Assembly: GCA_031284195.1 (NCBI GenBank)
Contig: JAITAI010000013.1
Coordinates: 1 to 7,876, forward strand
Direction: 5' to 3'
Source of the DNA: Treponema sp.
GTDB taxonomy: Bacteria; Spirochaetota; Spirochaetia; Treponematales; Breznakiellaceae
DNA length: 7,876 bases
This document shows, in pieces, positions 1 to 6,613 of this stretch. The notes below the pieces were generated by a model. It did not search any database. It had not been told where the DNA came from and saw nothing but the letters and a program-made list of their open reading frames with translations. The first letter of the stretch is position 1; each line of letters opens with the position of its first letter. Position numbers and translations under genes: made by a program.

Positions 1-128
1 TTAATGAGATGTCCAGTGGGACAGAACAGGTTAATCAAGCGGTGAACCGGGTAAGCAACCTGAGTACTGATAATAAACAGCACATAGATACCTTGGTGAA
101 TGAAATTTCCAAGTTCAAGGTGGAGTAA
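1..128 (+). CDS. Methyl-accepting chemotaxis protein, C-terminal end (partial)
   Basis: Only the last 41 residues are in the window, read from base 3 to a TAA stop at 126-128. They begin NEMSSGTEQVNQAV and end EISKFKVE. This is the usual end of a treponemal chemoreceptor: the far end of the cytoplasmic coiled coil (EMSSGTEQV-type adaptation helix) followed by a short polar tail. Such proteins sense ligands at the membrane and control CheA through CheW. The sensor, transmembrane, HAMP and hairpin-tip regions lie outside the window, so the ligand class cannot be judged. The small ORF that follows starts 38 bases downstream and could share the transcript. The family call is fairly secure because the motif is distinctive, but it rests on a short segment. 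Confidence 0.85.
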   Translation, partial: NEMSSGTEQVNQAVNRVSNLSTDNKQHIDTLVNEISKFKVE

Positions 129-166
129 GGGCAATAAAACCGATGTTTCAAGAGGAGGTAGCCTAT

Positions 167-316
167 TTGTCAGAAAAACTATTGATTCAGGATACCCCTA
201 TAGGCCTTCCTGTTTTCATACAAGATAAGGAGTTAGCTAAAACAGTACAAACCCTTTTACCATTTAATTTCTTATACAGTATAGAACGAGGAAATTTTAT
301 GTCTTTATCCTGCTAA
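167..316 (+). CDS. Small hypothetical protein, 49 aa, TTG start
   Basis: I do not recognise this protein. The in-frame ATG at 143 would give 57 residues, but a near-perfect Shine-Dalgarno (AAGAGGAGGT, 150-159) lies 7 bases before an in-frame TTG at 167, so I place the start there. The product begins MSEKLLIQDTPIGLPVF, ends NFMSLSC, and has no signal peptide or clear transmembrane segment. It follows the chemoreceptor stop by 38 bases with no visible terminator or promoter between, so it may be a second cistron. It ends 14 bases before the next promoter. The DNA is AT-rich compared with the larger genes. It could be a genuine short protein or the surviving 5' end of a decayed gene; the strong ribosome binding site favours translation. 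Confidence 0.45.
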   Translation: MSEKLLIQDTPIGLPVFIQDKELAKTVQTLLPFNFLYSIERGNFMSLSC

Positions 317-330
317 AAATTAGAATCCTA

Positions 331-359
331 TTGACAATCAATGGGGTAGTCATTATACT
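331..359 (+). promoter_or_regulatory. Sigma-70-like promoter for the small exported protein
   Basis: A perfect -35 box TTGACA (331-336) and a -10 box TATACT (354-359, one mismatch to consensus) are separated by exactly 17 bases. Transcription should start near 365-367, giving a leader of about 40 bases before the start codon. This is the best promoter in the window and suggests strong, housekeeping-type expression. No operator is evident. Confidence 0.8.
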
Positions 360-366
360 TTATTTT

Positions 367-395
367 ATACAAAGAAGTATAAATTCTATTTGTAT
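367..395 (+). promoter_or_regulatory. 5' leader stem-loop ending beside the ribosome binding site
   Basis: ATACAAA (367-373) and TTTGTAT (389-395) are perfect inverted repeats with a 15-base loop. The stem would begin at or next to the predicted transcript 5' end and finish one base before the Shine-Dalgarno AAGGAG (397-402). That placement fits a 5' mRNA-stabilising hairpin or a temperature- or structure-sensitive control of ribosome access. The arm is AT-rich and weak, so stability in the cell is uncertain. Confidence 0.45.
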
Positions 396-409
396 TAAGG
401 AGTTTTATG

Positions 410-793
410 ATGAAGAAAATCCTAGGTATTCTGGTGCTATTAATCATAGCTACCGGATTTGTGGCGGCCCAGGCAGCAGTTACTCAAGAGAACTGTACGA
501 TTGAATGGGCAAATGCATCGACTATTCGTATTACCAATAAGAACGAGCAGGCAGCGAATATTCAGTATTCTGTGGCGGGAAAAGACAATTTAACCGCTGC
601 AGTGGCAGCCGGTGAAACCAAAGAGTTCCCTTATAAGGGAAAAAATGCGAATGGGGCATTTAAGGTTACCCGAATCCAGCTCGCTGCTGATGCCAAGGCC
701 ACTGCTCCGGCTGCCCCTGCGGCTAAAACCGACGCCAAGCCTGCTGCTGCCCCGGCCGATACCAAGCCTGCTGCTCCGGCTAAGAAAAAATAA
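410..793 (+). CDS. Small exported protein with Ala/Pro/Lys-rich tail
   Basis: A family is not recognised. Two ATGs sit side by side (407 and 410). AAGGAG (397-402) is 4 bases from the first and 7 from the second, so I choose 410 (127 aa); starting at 407 adds one Met. The N-terminus (MKKILGILVLL) is a classic Sec signal peptide, with likely cleavage near VAAQA/A around residue 22. Residues about 24-92 are polar and probably beta-rich, with a single Cys (near 29). From about residue 94 the protein is low-complexity Ala, Pro and Lys and ends PAKKK. The tail contains a repeated nine-codon block (DAKPAAAPA, then DTKPAAPA), and the DNA repeats CCAAGCCTGCTGCT at 735-748 and 762-775, consistent with slippage. 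It should be periplasmic or surface-located; the basic tail could bind peptidoglycan or anionic polymers (inference). It has its own promoter and terminator. Confidence 0.8.
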   Translation: MKKILGILVLLIIATGFVAAQAAVTQENCTIEWANASTIRITNKNEQAANIQYSVAGKDNLTAAVAAGETKEFPYKGKNANGAFKVTRIQLAADAKATAPAAPAAKTDAKPAAAPADTKPAAPAKKK

Positions 794-820
794 GAAAAGA
801 AAAAAGGATCTATCTTGTTT

Positions 821-851
821 AACCACCGGTTCAGCCGGTGGTTTTATTTTG
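821..851 (+). terminator. Rho-independent terminator
   Basis: A 9-bp stem (AACCACCGG at 821-829 pairing with CCGGTGGTT at 835-843) with a 5-base loop is followed by a T-rich run (842-850). It lies 28 bases after the stop of the exported-protein gene and fits an intrinsic terminator on the plus strand. The minus-strand gene ending at 859 converges on it, but on that strand the stem is followed only by TTAAACAAG, so it is probably a poor terminator in that direction. Confidence 0.85.
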
Positions 852-858
852 CCTTTTT

Positions 859-1968
<1,110 letters not shown>

Positions 1969-2027
1969 GGGTAACCCCTTTGGGCTCAAAGATACGCTTC
2001 TTGTGAACCTCAGTTGGTTTTATCCAC

Positions 2028-2041
2028 AAGAACCTGTTCTT
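2028..2041. repeat. Short palindrome in the leader of the SUMF1-like gene
   Basis: AAGAACCTGTTCTT is a perfect 6-bp inverted repeat with a 2-base centre. It lies about 60 bases upstream of the chosen start of the minus-strand SUMF1-like gene and downstream of its predicted promoter. It could be an operator for a dimeric regulator, or chance; only one copy is seen. Confidence 0.25.
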
Positions 2042-2171
2042 AAAAACCTGAGTTCGAGAAAGTACCTGTATGAAGCACTCATAACCAGAATAGCGGATCC
2101 GAACAAAACCCCGCAAACCTGCTGAATGTACTGCATGCGTAACACTTAAAACTCAAGTGATTATAAAGTAT

Positions 2172-2199
2172 ATTGTATTCCTGTCCAAGGTCCTGTCAA
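2172..2199 (-). promoter_or_regulatory. Sigma-70-like promoter for the SUMF1-like gene
   Basis: Read on the minus strand, TTGACA (2199-2194) is followed after 16 bases by TACAAT (2177-2172), one mismatch from consensus. Transcription would start near 2165, leaving a leader of almost 200 bases before the ATG at 1968. No other good promoter was seen closer to the gene. The site lies in the divergent folC intergenic region. Confidence 0.55.
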
Positions 2200-2223
2200 T
2201 AATACCTGCATTACGATAGGGGC

Positions 2224-2252
2224 TTGACTTTTACCATACCATTACTGAGAAT
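2224..2252 (+). promoter_or_regulatory. Weak candidate promoter for folC
   Basis: TTGACT (2224-2229) is separated by 17 bases from GAGAAT (2247-2252, four of six matches). If used, transcription would begin almost at the folC ATG (2261). This would agree with the lack of a clear Shine-Dalgarno there. The -10 is poor, so this is tentative. Confidence 0.3.
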
Positions 2253-2260
2253 GAAAAATC

Positions 2261-3670
2261 ATGGAACAGCAAGACCCGATCGATAAGTCAGTTTCCATTG
2301 CCTCTTCAGCCGATGTGTTTACCTGGCTTTCCCGGTTCATCAATATAGAAACCGGTCAGTTTTCAACCAGTCTACGTTTGGACCGTATGGAAGTCCTCGC
2401 CCGCCTTGCAGAGCATCCTGAACGTTCTGCTCCGGTCATCCATATCGCCGGTTCTAAAGGGAAGGGTTCGGTTACGGGGATGATTACCGCCATTCTTGAG
2501 GCCGAAGGCTTCCGGCCTGCCCGGTATACCTCTCCGCATGTGACCGAATACCGGGAACGGATCACCCAGGGAAATGCCTTTTTTGATGAATCCATTTACA
2601 TACAAGCCGGAAGGGAACTGGTTTCCATTGAAGCTATGCTGCGGAATACCCCTACTAGCGGAATAGCTTACTTTGATCCCCCGGCAGAGGACGATACTGA
2701 GGCAAGTTTCTTTGAGCTTTTGACCTTGTATTTTTTCCTCTGCGCCCGGCTTGCCAACTGTGATGTGATGGTAGTAGAAACCGGTTTGGGGGGCCGTTTG
2801 GATGCTACCAATATCGTGGATCCCTTGGTATCGGTGATCACCCTGATAGAACTGGAACATACCGAATTCTTAGGGGACCATATCGGGGCCATAGCCAAAG
2901 AAAAAGCAGGGATCATAAAACCGGGGAAATCGCTGATCCTGGCGGAACAGGTCAATGAAGCCCTGGAGGTTTTCAAAAAAACCGCGGCCGCTTGCCATGT
3001 TCCCCTTTACTACCTGCCGGATGTGGTTGATCTGCACCATATTCAGGTCAATCCCAGGGGTACTACCTTCAGCTTAGCATCCAAAAGCCCGGCTTTATTC
3101 CCCGCATCCCTGGAGCTGACTATTCCCATACCCGGTAAAATCCAGGCCCAGAATGCGGCCCTGGGCATTGCCGCAGCCAAAATCGCATTTCCTCAGCTCA
3201 AGGCACAATCCATCCTCCGGGGTTTACAGGATTTTACCCTCCCTGCACGGTTTGAACGGATCCTGGATGACCCCATTTTCATCGTAGACGGAGCCCATAC
3301 CCCTCATAGTGTCGAATCCTGTGTAGAGACCTTCAGCGCCCTCTATGGGAAGGGGGGGATCCTCATCTTTGGTTGTGCCGCAGGTAAGGACGCAGTTGCT
3401 ATGGCAAAAATTCTCATTCCTCATTTTGCCCAGATCATCATTACCACTCCGGGTACCTTCAAAGTCAGTTTTCCCCAACTGGTGTATGATACTTTTAGTA
3501 CAGAAGCCACTTCTTTGGGAAAGGGATCCGCGGTGTCTTATATACCGGAGACTGCACAGGCTATTGAAAAGGCCCTTGAACAGGGCCGGAAAAAAGAGCT
3601 GCCCCTGTTAGGGACCGGTTCTTTTTACCTTGCTGCGGAGATTAGAAACAAGATGAATCCCTGTGCCTAG
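2261..3670 (+). CDS. folC: Bifunctional folylpolyglutamate synthase / dihydrofolate synthase (FolC)
   Basis: 469 residues, slightly longer than typical bacterial FolC. It is a cytoplasmic ATP-dependent ligase that adds glutamate to folates and, in most bacteria, to dihydropteroate. The Mur-ligase order is intact: P-loop GSKGKGSVT (64-72), substrate loop TSPHVTEYRERI (90-101), VETGLGGRLDATN (172-184), then LEHTEFLGDHIGAIAKEKAGIIKPG (198-222), which carries the Mg-site His200 and Lys region. The C-terminal domain follows (ARFERI at 329-334, VDGAHTPHS at 342-350). The usual GAHNP reads GAHTP here, a substitution also seen in other FPGS proteins. An in-frame stop (2252-2254) lies just upstream, so ATG 2261 is the first possible start. 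There is no convincing Shine-Dalgarno before it. It is transcribed alone, divergent from the SUMF1-like gene and convergent with pepF. No folP, folK or accD is adjacent. Confidence 0.95.
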   Translation: MEQQDPIDKSVSIASSADVFTWLSRFINIETGQFSTSLRLDRMEVLARLAEHPERSAPVIHIAGSKGKGSVTGMITAILEAEGFRPARYTSPHVTEYRERITQGNAFFDESIYIQAGRELVSIEAMLRNTPTSGIAYFDPPAEDDTEASFFELLTLYFFLCARLANCDVMVVETGLGGRLDATNIVDPLVSVITLIELEHTEFLGDHIGAIAKEKAGIIKPGKSLILAEQVNEALEVFKKTAAACHVPLYYLPDVVDLHHIQVNPRGTTFSLASKSPALFPASLELTIPIPGKIQAQNAALGIAAAKIAFPQLKAQSILRGLQDFTLPARFERILDDPIFIVDGAHTPHSVESCVETFSALYGKGGILIFGCAAGKDAVAMAKILIPHFAQIIITTPGTFKVSFPQLVYDTFSTEATSLGKGSAVSYIPETAQAIEKALEQGRKKELPLLGTGSFYLAAEIRNKMNPCA

Positions 3671-3745
3671 CGTACTTCTGATGGAGTTTGAAGGAACCAG
3701 GCTTCCTAAACCCCCTTGCTCAGGGGGTGCATCAAAAGTACGCTA
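3668..3745. repeat. Nested inverted repeat spanning both stop codons at the folC/pepF junction
   Basis: The outer arms TAGCGTACTTCTGATG (3668-3683) and CATCAAAAGTACGCTA (3730-3745) pair over 16 bp with one mismatch. Inside are two smaller hairpins: AGGAA/TTCCT (3692-3696 with 3703-3707) and ACCCCC/GGGGGT (3710-3715 with 3723-3728). The folded form is a three-way junction. The left arm starts with the folC TAG, and the right arm holds the pepF TGA (3732-3734) and its last codons. The inner C/G hairpin, followed on the minus strand by TTTAGG, could help terminate pepF. Neither strand has a strong T-tract, so an intrinsic terminator is only one reading; a small REP-like element is another. Confidence 0.65.
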
Positions 3746-5555
3746 CCAGTTCGTCTATGAGCCGAGCAAAAACCCCGCAGGCCGCTTCCACCGGCGCAGG
3801 AGAAGCCATATCAACCCCTGCCAGCTTGAGGGATTCTATGGGGAACCGGGAGCCTCCAGAGCAGAGGAAAGTAAAGTAATCTTTCTGTTCTTGCTCGCCT
3901 CCAGAAAGGACCCGTTCAGCCAAGGCCAAAGACGCAGAAATACCGGTGGCGTATTTATACACATAAAAGGCCCGGTAAAAGTGGGGGATCCGTAAGCCTT
4001 CCAGATCGCTGGTTTCCTCTAAGACCATGTCGGGACCAAAGTACTTGGTAAGCAATGCCCGGTATTCACTCCGCAGGACCTCCACGGTTAAAGGGGTTCC
4101 CCCTTCTTCTAGGGCATGGGTCCGCTGTTCAAATTCGGCAAACATGGTTTGACGGTAGAGGGTTGCCAAGAGATCATCTGCCCGCTTGTTGATCACATAC
4201 ACCGCCAGTTCCTGGGTATCTGCATTATCTCGTAAATAACGAAACAGGAGCTCTTCATTAAAGGTACTGGCCACTTCCGCTTCAAAAATCGTATACCCGT
4301 AGTGCATAAAGGGGTTTGAACGGGCAGCATACCAGGAGTGCATGGAGTGTCCCCCCTCATGGGCCAGGGTAAACACATCCCGGATGCTGTCTTCCTTATA
4401 GTTCATGAGGATATAGGGATCTCCCCGGTAAGTCCCCGCAGAAAAAGCCCCCGCACGTTTTCCCTTGTTCTCATACCGGTCTGCCCAGCGGCCTAAGAGT
4501 CCTGCCCGGAGGACCTGTCCATATTCCGTTCCCAAAGGTCTTAAGGCCGCGGAAATCAGGTCCACTGCTTCGTTCCAGGAGGTCTTTTTTACGGTCTTGG
4601 GTATCAGGGGTACATACACATCGTAGTGGCGTAATGCATCCAAGCCCAAGACCTGTTTCCGTAACCTATAGTACCGGTGCAGCGGGGTTAAATGGTTGCT
4701 GATGGTAGATACCAGGTTATCATAGACCCCTTCGGGAACCCCATCAGGAAAGAGATGAGCTGCCCGGGCAGAGGGGAAACCCCGGATCCGGGCTTTAATC
4801 ACATTCTGCTTAACCGCTCCTCCGTATAAAGCGGCCAAGGTGGTTTTATGGGCTTCAAAGGGCCGGTAAAATGCCTGGTAAGCCTGGCGCCGCAGGTTGC
4901 GGTCCGGATTTTCCATAAACACCGGCCAGGTAGACTGAGAGAGGGGCCGTTTCCCTTCGGGCGTATCCAGGGTACCAAATTCCAGATCCACATTAGTCAG
5001 CACTGAAAAGGCCTCTGAGGGGAGGTTTTCCCCCTCAGCATGGAGGGCAAGCAGTCGTTCCTCCCGGTCACTCAGAATATAGGGCTTATACCGTAAGAGC
5101 TTTTTGAGGTAAATCCGATATTCCCCTAAACGAGGATGATCCAGGAACCCTTCCATGACTGCATCAGGGATGGCCTGGATCTCCGGTATGACCCAGGAAG
5201 CTGCGGCTTCTGCCTTGGCTGCGGCCATCATGAAGCGGCCGGTCATGGTTCGGGCCGCGTCGTCCCCCTCATCTTCGGTTTGCCGCAGGTCACTGTAATA
5301 GTGGAGCCTTTCTTCCAATATCCCTAGGGCTTTAGAAAAATCCAGATAATCCGCGAGGTTTTTTGCGGATATTCCCAAGGTAGCCCGAAATGCAGGGATC
5401 CCTTCTGTCTGTTTTTCGTACTCCTGCAGTGCTTCGTACCAGGTTTGGTCATGGGGGAACAGGGTGGACAGGTCCCAGGTGTCTTGGGGGTCTACTTCGG
5501 AACGGCTGGGTATATGAGGGGATGCGGCTAGGGAGCTATCCTGTGCAGATACCAT
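3732..5555 (-). CDS. pepF: Oligoendopeptidase F, M3 family zinc metallopeptidase
   Basis: The open frame reaches 5669, but I start at the ATG at 5553-5555 (607 aa, the usual PepF size). TTAGGGG lies 5 bases upstream of it, and a candidate promoter falls inside the longer frame. The product is expected to be a cytoplasmic enzyme cleaving short oligopeptides; no signal peptide is seen from this start. The zinc site is clear: HEGGH at residues 399-403 (FTLAHEGGHSMHSW) with the third ligand Glu427 in FEAEVASTFNE, the correct M3 spacing. The N-terminal helical part opens with DTWDLSTLFP, typical of the family. The window shows no peptide transporter beside it. It converges on folC, with its last codons inside the inverted repeat there. 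It is expressed alone, probably from the promoter near 5601-5629. Confidence 0.95.
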   Translation of the reverse strand: MVSAQDSSLAASPHIPSRSEVDPQDTWDLSTLFPHDQTWYEALQEYEKQTEGIPAFRATLGISAKNLADYLDFSKALGILEERLHYYSDLRQTEDEGDDAARTMTGRFMMAAAKAEAAASWVIPEIQAIPDAVMEGFLDHPRLGEYRIYLKKLLRYKPYILSDREERLLALHAEGENLPSEAFSVLTNVDLEFGTLDTPEGKRPLSQSTWPVFMENPDRNLRRQAYQAFYRPFEAHKTTLAALYGGAVKQNVIKARIRGFPSARAAHLFPDGVPEGVYDNLVSTISNHLTPLHRYYRLRKQVLGLDALRHYDVYVPLIPKTVKKTSWNEAVDLISAALRPLGTEYGQVLRAGLLGRWADRYENKGKRAGAFSAGTYRGDPYILMNYKEDSIRDVFTLAHEGGHSMHSWYAARSNPFMHYGYTIFEAEVASTFNEELLFRYLRDNADTQELAVYVINKRADDLLATLYRQTMFAEFEQRTHALEEGGTPLTVEVLRSEYRALLTKYFGPDMVLEETSDLEGLRIPHFYRAFYVYKYATGISASLALAERVLSGGEQEQKDYFTFLCSGGSRFPIESLKLAGVDMASPAPVEAACGVFARLIDELVAYF

Positions 5556-5600
5556 GCAATCCCCTAAAAGGTTTCTAAAATATGAAGACATGGTAGTGCC

Positions 5601-5629
5601 ATAGTATAAAAGAGCATCCAAGCAGTCAA
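5601..5629 (-). promoter_or_regulatory. Candidate pepF promoter
   Basis: On the minus strand, TTGACT (5629-5624) is followed by overlapping -10 candidates: TATACT (5608-5603) after 15 bases, or TACTAT (5606-5601) after 17. Transcription would start near 5595, about 40 bases before the ATG at 5555. This supports the downstream start over the frame opening at 5669. Confidence 0.5.
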
Positions 5630-5703
5630 GAACGGTTAGGGTACAGCCGGCCATGTACCCGGTATTCATACATGGGCCTTAAAAAATACACTCTGAATTC
5701 GAC

Positions 5704-5743
5704 AAAGAAAAAAAGTCTGCCGGATTTTAGTCCACTGGACTTT
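5704..5743 (-). terminator. Possible minus-strand intrinsic terminator
   Basis: Read leftwards, AAAGTC (5743-5738) can pair with GACTTT (5717-5712), and the stem runs straight into a T-run (minus-strand complement of the A-rich 5705-5712). The 20-base loop contains the palindrome AGTCCA-C-TGGACT (5729-5741), part of a TTTAGTCCAC direct repeat (5726-5735 and 5741-5750). If real, it would end a transcript coming from the uxaE side. The stem is short, so confidence is low. Confidence 0.3.
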
Positions 5744-5780
5744 AGTCCACAATTACCCGAATGAGCGCCGCTTCCCGGTC

Positions 5781-5800
5781 CCTTCTCAAAACCGAGAAGG
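5781..5800. repeat. Perfect 7-bp hairpin
   Basis: CCTTCTC (5781-5787) and GAGAAGG (5794-5800) pair perfectly around a 6-base loop. No T-tract follows on either strand, so it is not a standard terminator. It is one of a cluster of hairpins upstream of pepF. Confidence 0.6.
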
Positions 5801-5807
5801 ACAGGAT

Positions 5808-5835
5808 GCTCCCCTTCTCTTAAGGGAAGGGGAGC
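5808..5835. repeat. Perfect 10-bp GC-rich hairpin
   Basis: GCTCCCCTTC (5808-5817) and GAAGGGGAGC (5826-5835) pair perfectly around an 8-base loop that contains CTTAAG. This is the most stable single stem in the gap. It lacks a T-tract on either strand and sits 8 bases after the previous hairpin. Confidence 0.7.
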
Positions 5836-5871
5836 CACAACGTATGATGGAAGTATCCGGGTATCAAGCCA

Positions 5872-5906
5872 AAGGGAGTTCATTCATTGTACATAAGAAC
5901 TCCCTT
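5872..5906. repeat. Perfect 10-bp inverted repeat, 15-base loop
   Basis: AAGGGAGTTC (5872-5881) and GAACTCCCTT (5897-5906) pair perfectly. A T5 run occurs only about 22 bases further on the plus strand, too far for a normal terminator, and no plus-strand gene precedes it. It could be an operator pair or an RNA stem. Confidence 0.65.
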
Positions 5907-5967
5907 CACTGGTCTTAAGCCGTTTTTCTCCTATCATACTTTTTAGATCACCACGCTCTTAAGGTTT

Positions 5968-6251
5968 TATAGCACCACCCTATGAAGGATTCATAGCACC
6001 CTATGGAGGGTCTCATAGCATACTATGAATGACTCATAGTACACACTATGAAGGATTTTCATAGCGCACTATAAATGATCCATAGCACCCTATGAGGGTC
6101 TTATAGCGTACTATTAGGGTCTGATAGTGCACTATAAATGACCAATAGTGCGCTATGAATGACTCATAGCACCCTATGAAAGTCTTATAGTGTACTATGA
6201 AGGATTCATAGCGCACTATGAGGGTCTTATAACATACTATGAAGGTTATAG
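5968..6251. repeat. Tandem array of 21-bp palindromic units (13 units plus a half-site)
   Basis: The unit is CATAG-N4-CTATG followed by a 7-base linker, 21 bp in all, about two helical turns. Units begin at 5968, 5992, 6014, 6035, 6060, 6081, 6102, 6123, 6144, 6165, 6186, 6207 and 6228, with a last half-site at 6247-6251. Units 5-12 are each exactly 21 bp; units 1, 2 and 4 carry small insertions and unit 13 has a shortened linker. The core ATAG...CTAT is kept in all units except the 13th (ATAA), whereas the N4 centre (CACC, CATA, CGCA, TGCA and others) and linkers vary. Linkers fall into two kinds, AAKGAYT-like and AGGGTCT-like. CACC centres recur at units 2, 6 and 10, hinting at a four-unit block. 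The indels are not multiples of three, so it is not protein-coding. Function is unknown: a multi-site protein-binding array or a structured RNA is possible. Confidence 0.9.
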
Positions 6252-6613
6252 AACAGCCGATAAAGCCTTTATACCCCGATCCTCCATCGCACACGGTTAT
6301 ATGAGGCTATTTCCGATGAAACCGCATTGAGCGTTCATGGTACAGTGATGATGAACCGTATAAACCCATAGAAACAGGGGACATGAAGGAGGGACGGGGG
6401 CTTAAGGTGTTTCTTGAGCAGGGGGTGAAGTCCCGTAAAAGGCGGGGATTATTCCCCGGAGCAGCATGGCCGGTTATGTGTATCAGCTTGAAGGGACCCT
6501 GGTCAGAGGGCTTTCCTGCGGAACAGGCCGGCTGTTATTATGAGGGGCTGAAAGGCCCCCCAAACCCCCTGGAAGTTTTTTATCCTGGGAACCAAAGGGC
6601 CTCGATTAAGGGG
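6252..6613. other. Gap between the repeat array and the uxaE-like gene
   Basis: I see no convincing gene here. It contains the palindrome ATAAAG-C-CTTTAT just after the array (near 6260-6272), a hairpin CGGGGA-TTAT-TCCCCG (6443-6458), and GGGGC/GCCCC (6544-6548 with 6555-6559). None is followed by a T-tract on the minus strand, so the uxaE-like gene has no obvious nearby terminator and its transcript may run into the array. No known riboswitch consensus was recognised. Confidence 0.5.

Noticed and set aside
5556..5669. N-terminal 38-residue extension of PepF
   Set aside because: It exceeds the usual family length, contains the likely promoter, and the ATG at 5555 has a good ribosome binding site.
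5626..5883. Minus-strand 85-codon frame upstream of pepF
   Set aside because: It runs through the hairpins and overlaps the pepF promoter, and no protein-like pattern is seen.
5968..6251. CRISPR array
   Set aside because: The period is 21 bp with degenerate 7-base linkers and no unique spacers, and no cas gene is present.
6046..6294. Minus-strand frame of 82 codons with a seven-residue repeat (SFIVHYK-like)
   Set aside because: It is the 21-bp array read as seven codons. There is no Shine-Dalgarno, the start would be GTG, and indels at units 1-4 are not multiples of three. Such reads over tandem repeats are usually spurious.
3716..6427. Short similarity TTGCTCAGGGGGTG (3716-3729) and TTGAGCAGGGGGTG (about 6413-6426)
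   Set aside because: Twelve of 14 matches in a G-rich stretch is within chance, and the flanks do not align.
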